Below are positions 7,795 to 14,246 of a DNA stretch of 15,111 nucleotides, piece by piece; position 1 is the stretch's first letter, and the number at the start of each line of letters is the position of its first letter. The notes beneath the pieces are model-generated. The model was not told the DNA's origin. It made no database searches and saw only the letters and a list, made by a program, of their open reading frames with translations. A program made the position numbers and the translations under genes. Source of the stretch: Hyphomicrobiales bacterium (lineage in GTDB: Bacteria > Pseudomonadota > Alphaproteobacteria > Rhizobiales > Xanthobacteraceae); the NCBI GenBank assembly GCA_026400425.1, contig JAPLPC010000461.1:1-15111 (forward strand). Reading direction: 5' to 3'.

Positions 7795-8294
7795 GGCGAT
7801 CCGTCCTTCTGTGGGCGCGGTTTGCTCAAGCGGCGCTGGACGCGGGCGCTCGCGGCGGGGCCGGGGGCGTTCGCATGGGTCGCTTCGGTGATCGGTTTGC
7901 CGGTGTTGCGATCGATCATGACGGGGTCGGCGCGTTGGCCGGTTTCCTTGTCGATCAGCACGACGCTCTCGCCTTCCGGCGCGAAGTGGCGGTTACCCCA
8001 GGCCTGCAGCGACCACAGCACCGAGCGGAAATCACGCCCGCGCGGGGTCACGATATATTCGTAGCGCGGCGGCTTCTCGGAATAGAGACGCTTTTCCAGC
8101 AGCCCCGCCTCGACCAACACCGCAAGGCGCCGGGTCAGCATGTTCGGCGCGATGTTCAGGTTTTTCTGAAACTGATCGAAACGCGTCATCCCATAGATGG
8201 CGTCGCGCATGATCAGGATGCTCCACCACTCGCCGACCCGCTCAAGGCTGCGGGCGACCGGGCATTCCATCTTGTCGAAGCTTTTGCGCTGCAT
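7791..8294 (-). CDS. HxlR-family winged-helix transcriptional regulator
   Basis: A 167-residue DNA-binding regulator of the HxlR (MarR-like) family. The N-terminus MQRKSFDKMECPVARS, then LERVGEWWSILIMRDAIYG, is the family signature. The helix-turn-helix region is FDQFQKNLNIAPNMLTRRLAVLVEAGLL (39-66) and the wing is RYEYIVTPRGRDF. Cys11 is the only cysteine, in the position where several family members sense aldehydes or oxidants. The C-terminal 50 residues are Pro/Ala/Arg-rich and probably disordered. The first ATG (8294) is favoured because M-x-R-x-S-F is conserved at family N-termini as I remember them, although there is no ribosome site before it; the promoter boxes lie so close that the message may be leaderless. 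It forms an operon with the MATE exporter and probably represses it and itself. Confidence 0.93.
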   Translation of the reverse strand: MQRKSFDKMECPVARSLERVGEWWSILIMRDAIYGMTRFDQFQKNLNIAPNMLTRRLAVLVEAGLLEKRLYSEKPPRYEYIVTPRGRDFRSVLWSLQAWGNRHFAPEGESVVLIDKETGQRADPVMIDRNTGKPITEATHANAPGPAASARVQRRLSKPRPQKDGSP

Positions 8295-8300
8295 GGCAGC

Positions 8301-8329
8301 AAGATAGACAAGTGACTATCATCATGCAA
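8301..8329 (-). promoter_or_regulatory. Promoter of the hxlR-type/MATE operon
   Basis: On the minus strand TTGCAT (8324-8329) and TATCTT (8301-8306) are 17 bases apart, a good sigma-70 layout. The -10 box ends only six bases before the ATG at 8294, which places transcription start at or beside the start codon. Confidence 0.5.
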
Positions 8330-8334
8330 GTCAC
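8312..8334. promoter_or_regulatory. Candidate HxlR operator (inverted repeat over promoter)
   Basis: GTGACT (8312-8317) and AGTCAC (8329-8334) form a perfect 6-base inverted repeat with 17 bases between corresponding positions. One arm lies between the -35 and -10 boxes and the other abuts the -35 box, so a dimer bound here would block the promoter. This suits autorepression by the regulator encoded immediately downstream. Confidence 0.55.
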
Positions 8335-8393
8335 GGGGGTAGGGAGGAATGCTGTTGCTTCCCGGTGATGGATATGTCGGATCCGGTGTTGAG

Positions 8394-8504
8394 CTACCAG
8401 TGCCCGCCGACCTGGAGGCCGGCGACGTAGAACACGGCGAAAGTCAGCGCCATTGAGGCGCCGACGAGCAATTGTTCGCGGAGGGAAAGATCGAACCAGG
8501 ACAT
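8394..8504 (-). CDS. Small single-span membrane protein, 36 residues (putative)
   Basis: ATG at 8504 to TAG at 8394 encodes 36 residues: a short charged N-terminus (MSWFDLSLREQ), one hydrophobic segment of about 20 residues (LLVGASMALTFAVFYVAGLQ) and a short tail ending VGGHW. Roughly four fifths of its third codon positions are G or C, as in neighbouring genes and unlike the AT-richer flanks. It fills the middle of an otherwise gene-free 293-base gap between the HxlR-type gene and the CoA ligase. The ribosome site is weak (GAGTTGTGG before the ATG). I do not recognise a function; a small membrane protein that assists a transporter or envelope complex is only a guess. Confidence 0.55.
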   Translation of the reverse strand: MSWFDLSLREQLLVGASMALTFAVFYVAGLQVGGHW

Positions 8505-8587
8505 GCCACAACTCAAATCGAACAAGGTTGATGTCCGGTAAAGGGTCGCTGCCCGCATGAAAAGTTAAAACGCGGGTTCCCTGATCA

Positions 8588-10150
8588 CTATCCGACCATC
8601 CGTTCTCGCCCGACCCAGAAGCTTGCGCGCAGAGCCTTCTTGTCGATCTTGCCGACGCCGGTCATGGGCAATTCGGTCACGAACTTGACGTGTTTGGGCG
8701 CGTGCGCCGAGCCTTTCTGGGCCTTCACCAGATTGATCAGCGCTTCCGCACTGGGCTCGGCGCCACCACGCGCCACCACGATGGCAATGACGGCCTCACC
8801 CCATTTGTCGTCGGGAATCCCGACCACCGCGCACATCGCGACGTCGGCATGGCCGGTCAGCACATCCTCGATCTCGCGCGGAAAAATGTTGAACCCGCCG
8901 GACACGATCATGTCCTTCTTGCGGTCGAGGATGAACATGTAGCCGCGCTCGTCCTTGCGCGCGATGTCACCGGTGTGCAGCCAGCCATTCTTCAGCGTCT
9001 CTGCGGTCTGTTCCGGCCGCTTCCAGTATTGCTGCATGACATGCGGCGCCCGCACGCAGATCTCGCCGGCCTCGCCGGGGGGGACGTCCTGGTCGTCATC
9101 GTCGAGAATGCGCACGTCGCACATGGCGATCGGGAAGCCGCAGGACAGAAACAGCTCCGGCTGTTTGACGTCGTGATCCGACTTGCGCAGCACCGAGACC
9201 GGATAGCATTCGGTCTGGCCGTAGAGTTGCGAGAACACCGGCCCGATCCGCTCGATGCCTTCCACCAGCCGGCTCGGCGACATCGGCGATGCTCCGTAGA
9301 GCACCAGATCGAGCGAGGACAGATCGGTCGTCGCCAGCGCCGGCTGATCGAGCAGCACATAGATCATGGTCGGCACGAACAGCGTGAAATTGATGCGCTC
9401 GCGTTCGATGGTCCTGAGCACGGCGCCGGGGTCGAAGCCTTTCAGCATATGCACCGTGCCGCCGCGCATCAGCGTCGGCAGCACCTTGGTGCCGGCCACA
9501 TGGCTGATCGGCGCAACGGTGAGGTAGCTCGGCCGATCCGGAATTTCGAAGTCGGCCAGAATCGCGTTGGCGAAGCCCGCGGTTTCGCGATGCCGGCGCA
9601 GCGCGCCCTTGGACTTGCCCGTGGTGCCGCCGGTGTAGTTCAGCACCGCGACGTCGTCGACCTCGGCAAAGTCGCGCGCTGTCGCACTCCCGTTGTCGTC
9701 GATGACCCGCAGCAGATCGATGCCGTAGTCGGCACGGCCGAGCGTGAACACGTGCCGCAGCCCCTGTGCCCTTGCGGCGAGTTCGCCGCCGCGCAGCCCG
9801 AAATTTTCGGCATCGATGACGAGGATCTGCGCTTCCGAATCCTCGATCTGGTCGATCTGATCCTGCAGCGAGCCCAACGGATGCAGCCAGCTGATGGCGA
9901 AGCGCGACAGCTGTGCCGCCACGCCGGCGCACCACGTTTCGGCGCGATTGGCGGTCAGCAGCGCGACCTTGGTACCGGGCTCCGCGCCCAGCCTCATGAG
10001 CACGGATTGCAGCCGGCCGATCATGTCGGTGGCGCCGCGATAGGTGAGGGAGCCGCCCGGCCAGCTGAAGGCGGTGCGATCGGGATAGCGCGCCAGTGCG
10101 CGCAAGGTTTGCAGCCCCAGTGTGGGAAACGTGTTGAGGACGTCCGCCAT
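8588..10150 (-). CDS. AMP-forming acyl/aryl-CoA synthetase (AMP-binding enzyme)
   Basis: A 520-residue member of the ANL superfamily, which activates a carboxylic acid with ATP to an acyl-adenylate and transfers it to CoA. Motifs: P-loop YTGGTTGKSKGA (172-183), LYGQTE (309-314), LHTGDI (391-396), hinge region DRKKDMIVSGGFNIFPRE (409-426) and the C-terminal GVGKIDKKALR with the likely catalytic Lys501. The P-loop differs from the common YTSGTTGxPKG at the Ser and Pro positions. The start at 10150 (MADVLNTFPT) is chosen because GGGAGA lies seven bases upstream; the open frame continues 61 codons further but that part has no family similarity. No beta-oxidation or aromatic degradation genes adjoin, so the acid (fatty, aromatic or other) cannot be named. 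Confidence 0.93.
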   Translation of the reverse strand: MADVLNTFPTLGLQTLRALARYPDRTAFSWPGGSLTYRGATDMIGRLQSVLMRLGAEPGTKVALLTANRAETWCAGVAAQLSRFAISWLHPLGSLQDQIDQIEDSEAQILVIDAENFGLRGGELAARAQGLRHVFTLGRADYGIDLLRVIDDNGSATARDFAEVDDVAVLNYTGGTTGKSKGALRRHRETAGFANAILADFEIPDRPSYLTVAPISHVAGTKVLPTLMRGGTVHMLKGFDPGAVLRTIERERINFTLFVPTMIYVLLDQPALATTDLSSLDLVLYGASPMSPSRLVEGIERIGPVFSQLYGQTECYPVSVLRKSDHDVKQPELFLSCGFPIAMCDVRILDDDDQDVPPGEAGEICVRAPHVMQQYWKRPEQTAETLKNGWLHTGDIARKDERGYMFILDRKKDMIVSGGFNIFPREIEDVLTGHADVAMCAVVGIPDDKWGEAVIAIVVARGGAEPSAEALINLVKAQKGSAHAPKHVKFVTELPMTGVGKIDKKALRASFWVGRERMVG

Positions 10151-10246
10151 GGCATTCTCCCGTTTGTCCGGCCTCTGCGGGCCGCTGCCTCGCAGGCTAA
10201 CAACGTTTCCGGCGCGTGCAATACAGAAGCTGCGCAAAACGACCCT

Positions 10247-10267
10247 GTCATTGCGGGCAGCGCAGCG
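10247..10267 (+). repeat. Degenerate half-copy of the 'CGTCATTGCGAG' repeat
   Basis: These 21 bases match the left arm of the palindromic repeat at 12370-12451 at 19 positions (beginning GTCATTGCG and ending GCGCAGCG). The complementary right arm is missing. It lies in the 219-base gap between the divergent CoA ligase and lemA genes. It is probably a decayed remnant, and nothing else was recognised in that gap beyond the ribosome sites. Confidence 0.5.
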
Positions 10268-10369
10268 GTTGTCTCGCGTTGACGGGAATGCGCGAACTTC
10301 TGGCGACTCATGGAGTTGGCGTGTGCTAGACATCCGGCCGAAGCTTCGGCTGCGTCACAGGAGATCAAG

Positions 10370-10978
10370 ATGCGCAAACTATTGACCGTGCTGGCAGCAC
10401 TGGCGACCCTCGGCCTGTCCGGTTGCGGTTACAACGCGATTCAGACCAATGACGAACAGGTCAAATCCGCCTGGTCCGAGGTGGTGAATCAATATCAGCG
10501 CCGCGCCGATCTGGTGCCCAACCTCGTCAACTCCGTGAAGGGCTTCGCCCAGCAGGAGAAGGACGTGCTGCTCGGCGTCACCAATGCCCGCGCCAAAGTG
10601 GGATCCGTGCAGGCGACGCCCGAGGTGGTGAACGATCCTGCCGCCCTGCAGAAATTCCAGGCTGCGCAAGGCGAGCTGTCCGGCGCGCTGTCACGCCTGC
10701 TGGTCGTCACCGAGAACTATCCGCAGCTGAAATCGGATGCGCTGTTCAAGGATTTGATGTCGCAGCTCGAAGGCACCGAGAACCGTATCACGGTGGCACG
10801 CAATCGCTATATCAAGGCAGTGCAGGACTATAATGTCGGCGTCCGCACCTTCCCGAACAATCTCACCGCCATGATGTTCGGCTATAAAGAGAAGGCCAAT
10901 TTCTCGGTGGCCAACGAAGGCGAGATCTCCACCGCACCGAAGGTCGATTTCAATCCGACGCCGGCGCCGGCCAAGTAA
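10370..10978 (+). CDS. lemA: LemA family lipoprotein
   Basis: A 202-residue LemA-family protein of the cell envelope. The start at 10370 (MRKLLTVLAALATLGLSGC) is chosen because AGGAGA lies a few bases upstream and it gives a proper lipoprotein signal with lipobox L16-S17-G18-C19; an upstream in-frame ATG at 10310 would bury the signal. After the Cys comes the family core: YNAIQTNDEQVKSAWSEVVN, YQRRADLVPNLVNSVKGFA, then helical segments ending QDYNVGVRTFPNNL and MMFGYKEKANF. The fold is a helical bundle and its biochemical role is poorly defined. It is the first gene of an operon with two TPM-domain genes, a very common bacterial arrangement (lemA-ygcG) suggesting a shared envelope function. 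Glycine at +2 after the Cys suggests outer-membrane sorting, by analogy with enterobacterial rules only. Confidence 0.95.
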   Translation: MRKLLTVLAALATLGLSGCGYNAIQTNDEQVKSAWSEVVNQYQRRADLVPNLVNSVKGFAQQEKDVLLGVTNARAKVGSVQATPEVVNDPAALQKFQAAQGELSGALSRLLVVTENYPQLKSDALFKDLMSQLEGTENRITVARNRYIKAVQDYNVGVRTFPNNLTAMMFGYKEKANFSVANEGEISTAPKVDFNPTPAPAK

Positions 10979-10985
10979 GCCGGCG

Positions 10986-11867
10986 ATGAGGCTCGTATCA
11001 GCCGGCCTGCTGGCGCTGCTGCTGTTGTGCTGCGGCGTCCCTGCCTTTGCAGACGTCGCGGTGCCGGCTCTGACCGGCCGCGTGGTCGATCAGACCGGCA
11101 CGCTCACAGCCGGCGATCAGGCTGAACTCAGCCGCAAGCTGGCGGATTTCGAGACCCGCAAGGGCAGCCAGATCGCCGTGCTGATCGTGCCCACCACGCA
11201 GCCCGAAAGCATCGAGCAGTTCTCGCTCCGTGGCGCCGAGGCGTGGAAGATCGGCCGCAGCAAGGTCGATGACGGTGCCATCCTCGTGGTCGCCAAGAAC
11301 GATCGCAAGCTGCGCATCGAGGTCGGGTACGGGCTCGAAGGCGCGCTCACCGATGCCACCGCCAGGCGCATCATCGACGAAATCATCGCGCCACGTTTCA
11401 AGACCGGCGATTTCGCCGGCGGTATTGCGGCGGGCGTCGAGCGGATGCTCAAGGTCATCGACGGCGAGCCGCTGCCGGCCCCAGCTCCACGTTCGGAATG
11501 GAGCGGCAATACCGGCATGCTCGAGCAGTTGTTCGAATATGCGCCGTTCCTGTTTTTCGGCGCCTTGTTTGTCGGCGGGATCCTGCGGGTGATCTTCGGT
11601 CGTCTGCTGGGTGCGATTGCGTTCGGCGCCCTGGTGACGGCAGTGATCTGGTTCGTGGCCGCCAGCCTGTTCGCGGCCGTCATTTGCGGCGTGATCGCTT
11701 TCGTCATCACGCTGATCGGCGACGCTGTGGGGACATCGGGCGGCGGCTCGTCCGGCCGCGGCGGCAGTTCGTGGCCGTCGGGCAGTTCGAGCTCGTCCAG
11801 CAGCAGCGGCGGGTTCAGTGGCGGTGGCGGCAGTTTCGGCGGCGGCGGCGCGTCGGGGAGTTGGTGA
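10986..11867 (+). CDS. TPM-domain membrane protein (YgcG-like), exported
   Basis: A 293-residue protein. A signal peptide (1-22, VPAFA cleavage site) leads to a periplasmic TPM domain (about 29-157) with VVDQTGTLTAGDQAELSRKL, KGSQIAVLIVPTT, DDGAILVVAKNDRKLRIEVG, YGLEGALTDATARRIIDE and FAGGIAAGVERM. Hydrophobic segments follow at about 186-204 and 207-245, then a Gly/Ser-rich tail (249-293) ending in GGGGASGSW, the tail typical of YgcG-type proteins. TPM domains were first studied as phosphatase-like proteins in plant photosystem II maintenance; the activity of bacterial ones is uncertain. The ATG lies seven bases after the lemA stop with a poor ribosome site, so translation may depend on coupling. 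Its stop overlaps the next start (TGATG). Confidence 0.93.
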   Translation: MRLVSAGLLALLLLCCGVPAFADVAVPALTGRVVDQTGTLTAGDQAELSRKLADFETRKGSQIAVLIVPTTQPESIEQFSLRGAEAWKIGRSKVDDGAILVVAKNDRKLRIEVGYGLEGALTDATARRIIDEIIAPRFKTGDFAGGIAAGVERMLKVIDGEPLPAPAPRSEWSGNTGMLEQLFEYAPFLFFGALFVGGILRVIFGRLLGAIAFGALVTAVIWFVAASLFAAVICGVIAFVITLIGDAVGTSGGGSSGRGGSSWPSGSSSSSSSSGGFSGGGGSFGGGGASGSW

Positions 11868-12364
11868 TGAGCCTCAAACGTATCTGCAACCATCTGCTCG
11901 GTAACCGCGCCCGCGTCCGCAAGGCATTTTCGCCCGGGGCGATGGCGGCGATCGAGCAGGCCATCAGATCAAGCGAAGCCACCCATGCCGGCCAGATCTG
12001 TTTCGTCGTCGAAGGTGCGCTCGACGGTGCGCCGCTATTCCGCAACCAGCCGGCCCGCGATCGCGCCCTCGATGTGTTCGCGCAACAGCGGGTCTGGGAC
12101 ACCGAGCACAACAATGGCGTGCTGATCTATCTGCTGTTGGCCGACCGCGACGTCGAGATCGTGGTCGATCGTGGCATCGACAAGCGCGTCGGCCCGGCCG
12201 GTTGGGAAGCGATTTGCCAGATGATGGAAACGCATTTCCGCGCCGGCCGCTTCGAGCAGGGCGTCATTGCCGGCATCGAAGCCGTGACCACGCATTTGGC
12301 GACGCATTTCCCGAAGGGCTCAGCGGGGGTGAACGAACTGCCGGACGCGCCGGTGGTGTTGTAG
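11867..12364 (+). CDS. TPM-domain protein without signal peptide (second TPM gene)
   Basis: A 165-residue protein translated from the ATG that shares one base with the preceding stop (TGATG); GGGGAG (11855-11860), inside the end of the upstream gene, is the ribosome site. The open frame extends far upstream to 11498, but that part overlaps the preceding gene in another frame and is not real. TPM features: FSPGAMAAIEQAIRSSEATH near the N-terminus, GQICFVVEGAL, NNGVLIYLLLADRDVEIVVD, RGIDKRVGPAGWEAICQMME and FRAGRFEQGVIAGIEAV. There is no signal peptide or membrane segment, so this copy probably acts in the cytoplasm or as a partner of its membrane-bound neighbour. It is the last gene of the lemA operon; a palindromic repeat follows five bases after its stop. 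Confidence 0.9.
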   Translation: MSLKRICNHLLGNRARVRKAFSPGAMAAIEQAIRSSEATHAGQICFVVEGALDGAPLFRNQPARDRALDVFAQQRVWDTEHNNGVLIYLLLADRDVEIVVDRGIDKRVGPAGWEAICQMMETHFRAGRFEQGVIAGIEAVTTHLATHFPKGSAGVNELPDAPVVL

Positions 12365-12369
12365 AGCTC

Positions 12370-12451
12370 CGTCATTGCGAGGAGCGCAGCGACGAAGCAA
12401 TCCAGAAGCCCCGGGCGAAGACTGGATTGCTTCGCTACGCTCGCAATGACG
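12370..12451. repeat. Palindromic intergenic repeat (REP-like, 'CGTCATTGCGAG' family)
   Basis: The left arm (12370-12405) begins CGTCATTGCGAG and ends GAAGCAATCCAG; the right arm (12422-12451) is its reverse complement minus about six bases, beginning CTGGATTGCTTCGC and ending CGCAATGACG. They enclose a 16-base GC-rich loop. This dispersed element is familiar from Bradyrhizobium-like genomes and, read through, gives peptides such as RHCERSEAIQ. It lies between two convergent genes, where the long hairpin could act as a bidirectional attenuator or transcript-end protector. Dispersal elsewhere in the genome is inferred from recognition. Confidence 0.8.
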
Positions 12452-12468
12452 GCTGACAGGTCTCCGCC

Positions 12469-13057
12469 TTACGCCTTCACCGATTCCCGTTGCGCCAGCC
12501 GCTCGAACCACGCCGCGATCTTGGTGTTGCCGCGGTCCCAGGGCTGGCCGACCTTGTCGGCGAAATCGAGCCAGCAATACAGCACGATGTCGGCCATGGT
12601 GAAGCGCTGCCCGGCGATGAACGGCTTGTCGCCCATCTGGCCGTCGAGCCACTGCAAACGATCGGCGACGATCTTCTTCAGTCCGGCTGCGGCCTCGGGC
12701 ACGCAGACGATGCGCGTCTCGAACCGAGCCGTTGGCGATGTGCTGGCAGATGTTGAGGTCGACGCGCTGCCGCCACATCCGGGCTTCCGCGCGCTCGGCC
12801 GGCGTCGCGCCGATCAGCGCCGGCTGCGGCTGCAGTTCCTCGAAATATTCGCAGATCGCCACGGTCTCGGAAATGAAGCTGCCGTCGGCGCATTCGAGGG
12901 TCGGCATCTGGCCGTGCGGATTGCGCGCCAGATGCGCGGCTTCGCGGTTCTCGCCGGCGGCGAGATCAACGCTCTGCACGGGCAGGTTGATGCCTTTTTC
13001 GGCCATGAACATGCGGACCACGCGCGGATTTGGCCCGATGGAATCGTAGAGCTTCAT
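12469..13057 (-). pseudogene. Glutathione S-transferase family protein, frameshifted
   Basis: The N-terminal thioredoxin-like half is intact from the ATG at 13057: MKLYDSIGPNPRVVRMFMAE, NPHGQMPTLECADGSFISET and ICEYFEELQPQPALIGAT. After QHIANG-S (residue 111) the frame turns to nonsense and runs on into the neighbouring repeat. The C-terminal all-alpha half continues in another frame: FETRIVCVPEAAAGLKKIV, then QMGDKPFIAGQRFTMADIVL, ending RESVKA at the TAA (12469). The shift is at about 12721-12730; one extra base at 12724, or loss of two bases, would restore a protein of about 196 residues, close to normal GST length. No other damage is visible, so this is a very recent mutation or a sequence error. 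The expected activity is glutathione conjugation or thiol chemistry. Confidence 0.85.
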
Positions 13058-13232
13058 GAGGGAGTGTCCTTGGGCGTTCAGTTACGCATTGTTGTGCGAA
13101 GCCGGCGGCTGCGCGTCAAGCCAGGTTCCGCGGCCGGAGAACAGGTGAAATTTTCGTAACCGGCAGCCGAAGTAAGAATTTGGCAAGCAATGAAAGTTAC
13201 CAAAAGGTTGAACGATCCTGGAGACTTTGACC

Positions 13233-14156
13233 GTGAGCGAGCACAGCGCCGATTCCACCCCCGATGTCAGCGGCAATCAGGCCGGCAACAGGCATGTGGT
13301 TTCCCCGAATCTGGCCCCCGGACAAAGCGACGACAAGCATGCTGGCGGCCACAGGCGGGAAGCGCCGAGGCTTGGTGCGCCCGGCCGCATCAGCCTGATG
13401 GGCCCGACCCTGGAAGGCGCGCAGCGTGACGATCACAAGCATGAGCGCTCGTGGGAGGACATGGTCAATTCCGAACCGCGCATCGAACACGAACAGAAGA
13501 GCAGCACCGCGCGCATGCTGGCTATTGCCGCGATGATCGCCGTCGGCATCACCGTTGGCGCGGTCGGCGGCACCATGGCGACATCGGGCCTCGGCAAACT
13601 GCTGGCTGCCGATGATGGCAAGTCCAGCACCCACGCGCTCGAAGAGCACATCACCCGCCTCGAAAGCGAGGTCGCCGCCCTCAGGGCCGATGCCGACAAG
13701 GCGACTAAGACCAGCGCGACTGCGCGGGCCCGCTTCAACGATCGCCTCGACAAGCTGGAGAAGGCGCAGGCGGAGCCGAATGCGAAGATTGCGAAGCTGA
13801 ACGACGCCGTCGAGAAACTGCGCAGCGCGCCGCCACCGGCGCCTCCAGCCCCGGTCGCCGCTGCGCCCGCGCCGACGCCAGCACCGGTGGCCGCCGTTCC
13901 GGCCAAGGAAGTGACCGGCTCGATCGGCAAAACCGAGACCACGGCGCCGAAGCCCGACGTGGCGCGCCTGCCGACAGTGGATGGCTGGCACATCGTCGAC
14001 GTGGCCGCCGGTGGCGCCACCATCGAAGGCCGCCAGGGCATCTTCGAGGTCTATCCCGGCGACCCCGTCCCCGGCCTCGGCCGCGTCGACGCGGTGCGCA
14101 AGCAGGATGGCCGCTGGACCGTGGTGACCAGCCGCGGCCTCATCGTCGCGCGTTGA
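13233..14156 (+). CDS. Membrane-anchored coiled-coil protein, function unknown
   Basis: About 307 residues; I do not recognise the family. Order of parts (numbered from the GTG): a polar, probably disordered cytoplasmic region (1-93) containing SWEDMVNSEPRIE; one membrane helix (about 95-120, MLAIAAMIAVGITVGAVGG); a charged coiled coil (about 134-197, with ALEEHITRLESEVAALRAD and RLDKLEKAQAEPNAKIAKL); a Pro/Ala-rich linker (199-225); and a compact C-terminal domain (about 247-307) with GWHIVDVAAGGATIEGR, GIFEVYPGDPVPGLGRVDAV and GRWTVVTSRGLIV. The topology suggests the C-terminal domain is in the periplasm. The GTG at 13233 is preferred because GGAG (13220-13223) is nine bases away; a TTG at 13227 is possible but only three bases from it. 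A strong hairpin terminator follows. The C-terminal beta-rich domain loosely recalls PilP/GspC-type modules, which is speculation. Confidence 0.88.
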   Translation: MSEHSADSTPDVSGNQAGNRHVVSPNLAPGQSDDKHAGGHRREAPRLGAPGRISLMGPTLEGAQRDDHKHERSWEDMVNSEPRIEHEQKSSTARMLAIAAMIAVGITVGAVGGTMATSGLGKLLAADDGKSSTHALEEHITRLESEVAALRADADKATKTSATARARFNDRLDKLEKAQAEPNAKIAKLNDAVEKLRSAPPPAPPAPVAAAPAPTPAPVAAVPAKEVTGSIGKTETTAPKPDVARLPTVDGWHIVDVAAGGATIEGRQGIFEVYPGDPVPGLGRVDAVRKQDGRWTVVTSRGLIVAR

Positions 14157-14179
14157 ACGTTGGCCGGATCGATCGTGAA

Positions 14180-14210
14180 GGCCGCTGCCCGTGCAGCGGC
14201 CGTTGTTTTG
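14180..14210 (+). terminator. Rho-independent terminator
   Basis: GGCCGCTGC (14180-14188) and GCAGCGGCC (14193-14201) form a perfect 9-base-pair stem with a four-base loop, followed by GTTGTTTTG. It starts 24 bases after the stop of the coiled-coil gene and ends before the next gene, separating the two transcription units. Confidence 0.8.
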
Positions 14211-14246
14211 CGCTAGCCTGCCATCCTGACCCGTCGGGATGTTGCC

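Noticed and set aside
6589..8064. 491-codon open frame on the plus strand
   Set aside because: Antisense to the MATE and HxlR-type genes; very polar, compositionally odd translation typical of a shadow of a membrane-protein gene.
8242..8511. 89-codon minus-strand frame over the hxlR promoter
   Set aside because: Overlaps the HxlR N-terminus and the operator; Arg/His-rich. The real short frame in this gap is the 36-residue one at 8394-8504.
8545..8587. Possible terminator after the CoA ligase
   Set aside because: CCCGC/GCGGG gives only a five-base stem around a 15-base loop, with no T-tract after it.
8690..10282. 530-codon open frame on the plus strand
   Set aside because: Mirror of the CoA ligase, rich in His/Arg/Gln with no family features.
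10151..10333. N-terminal extension of the CoA ligase
   Set aside because: No family similarity, includes the repeat remnant, and the ATG at 10150 has a good ribosome site.
12320..13057. 245-codon minus-strand frame as an intact GST
   Set aside because: Only the first 111 residues are GST; beyond the frameshift it reads nonsense and translates the palindromic repeat (RHCERSEAIQ).
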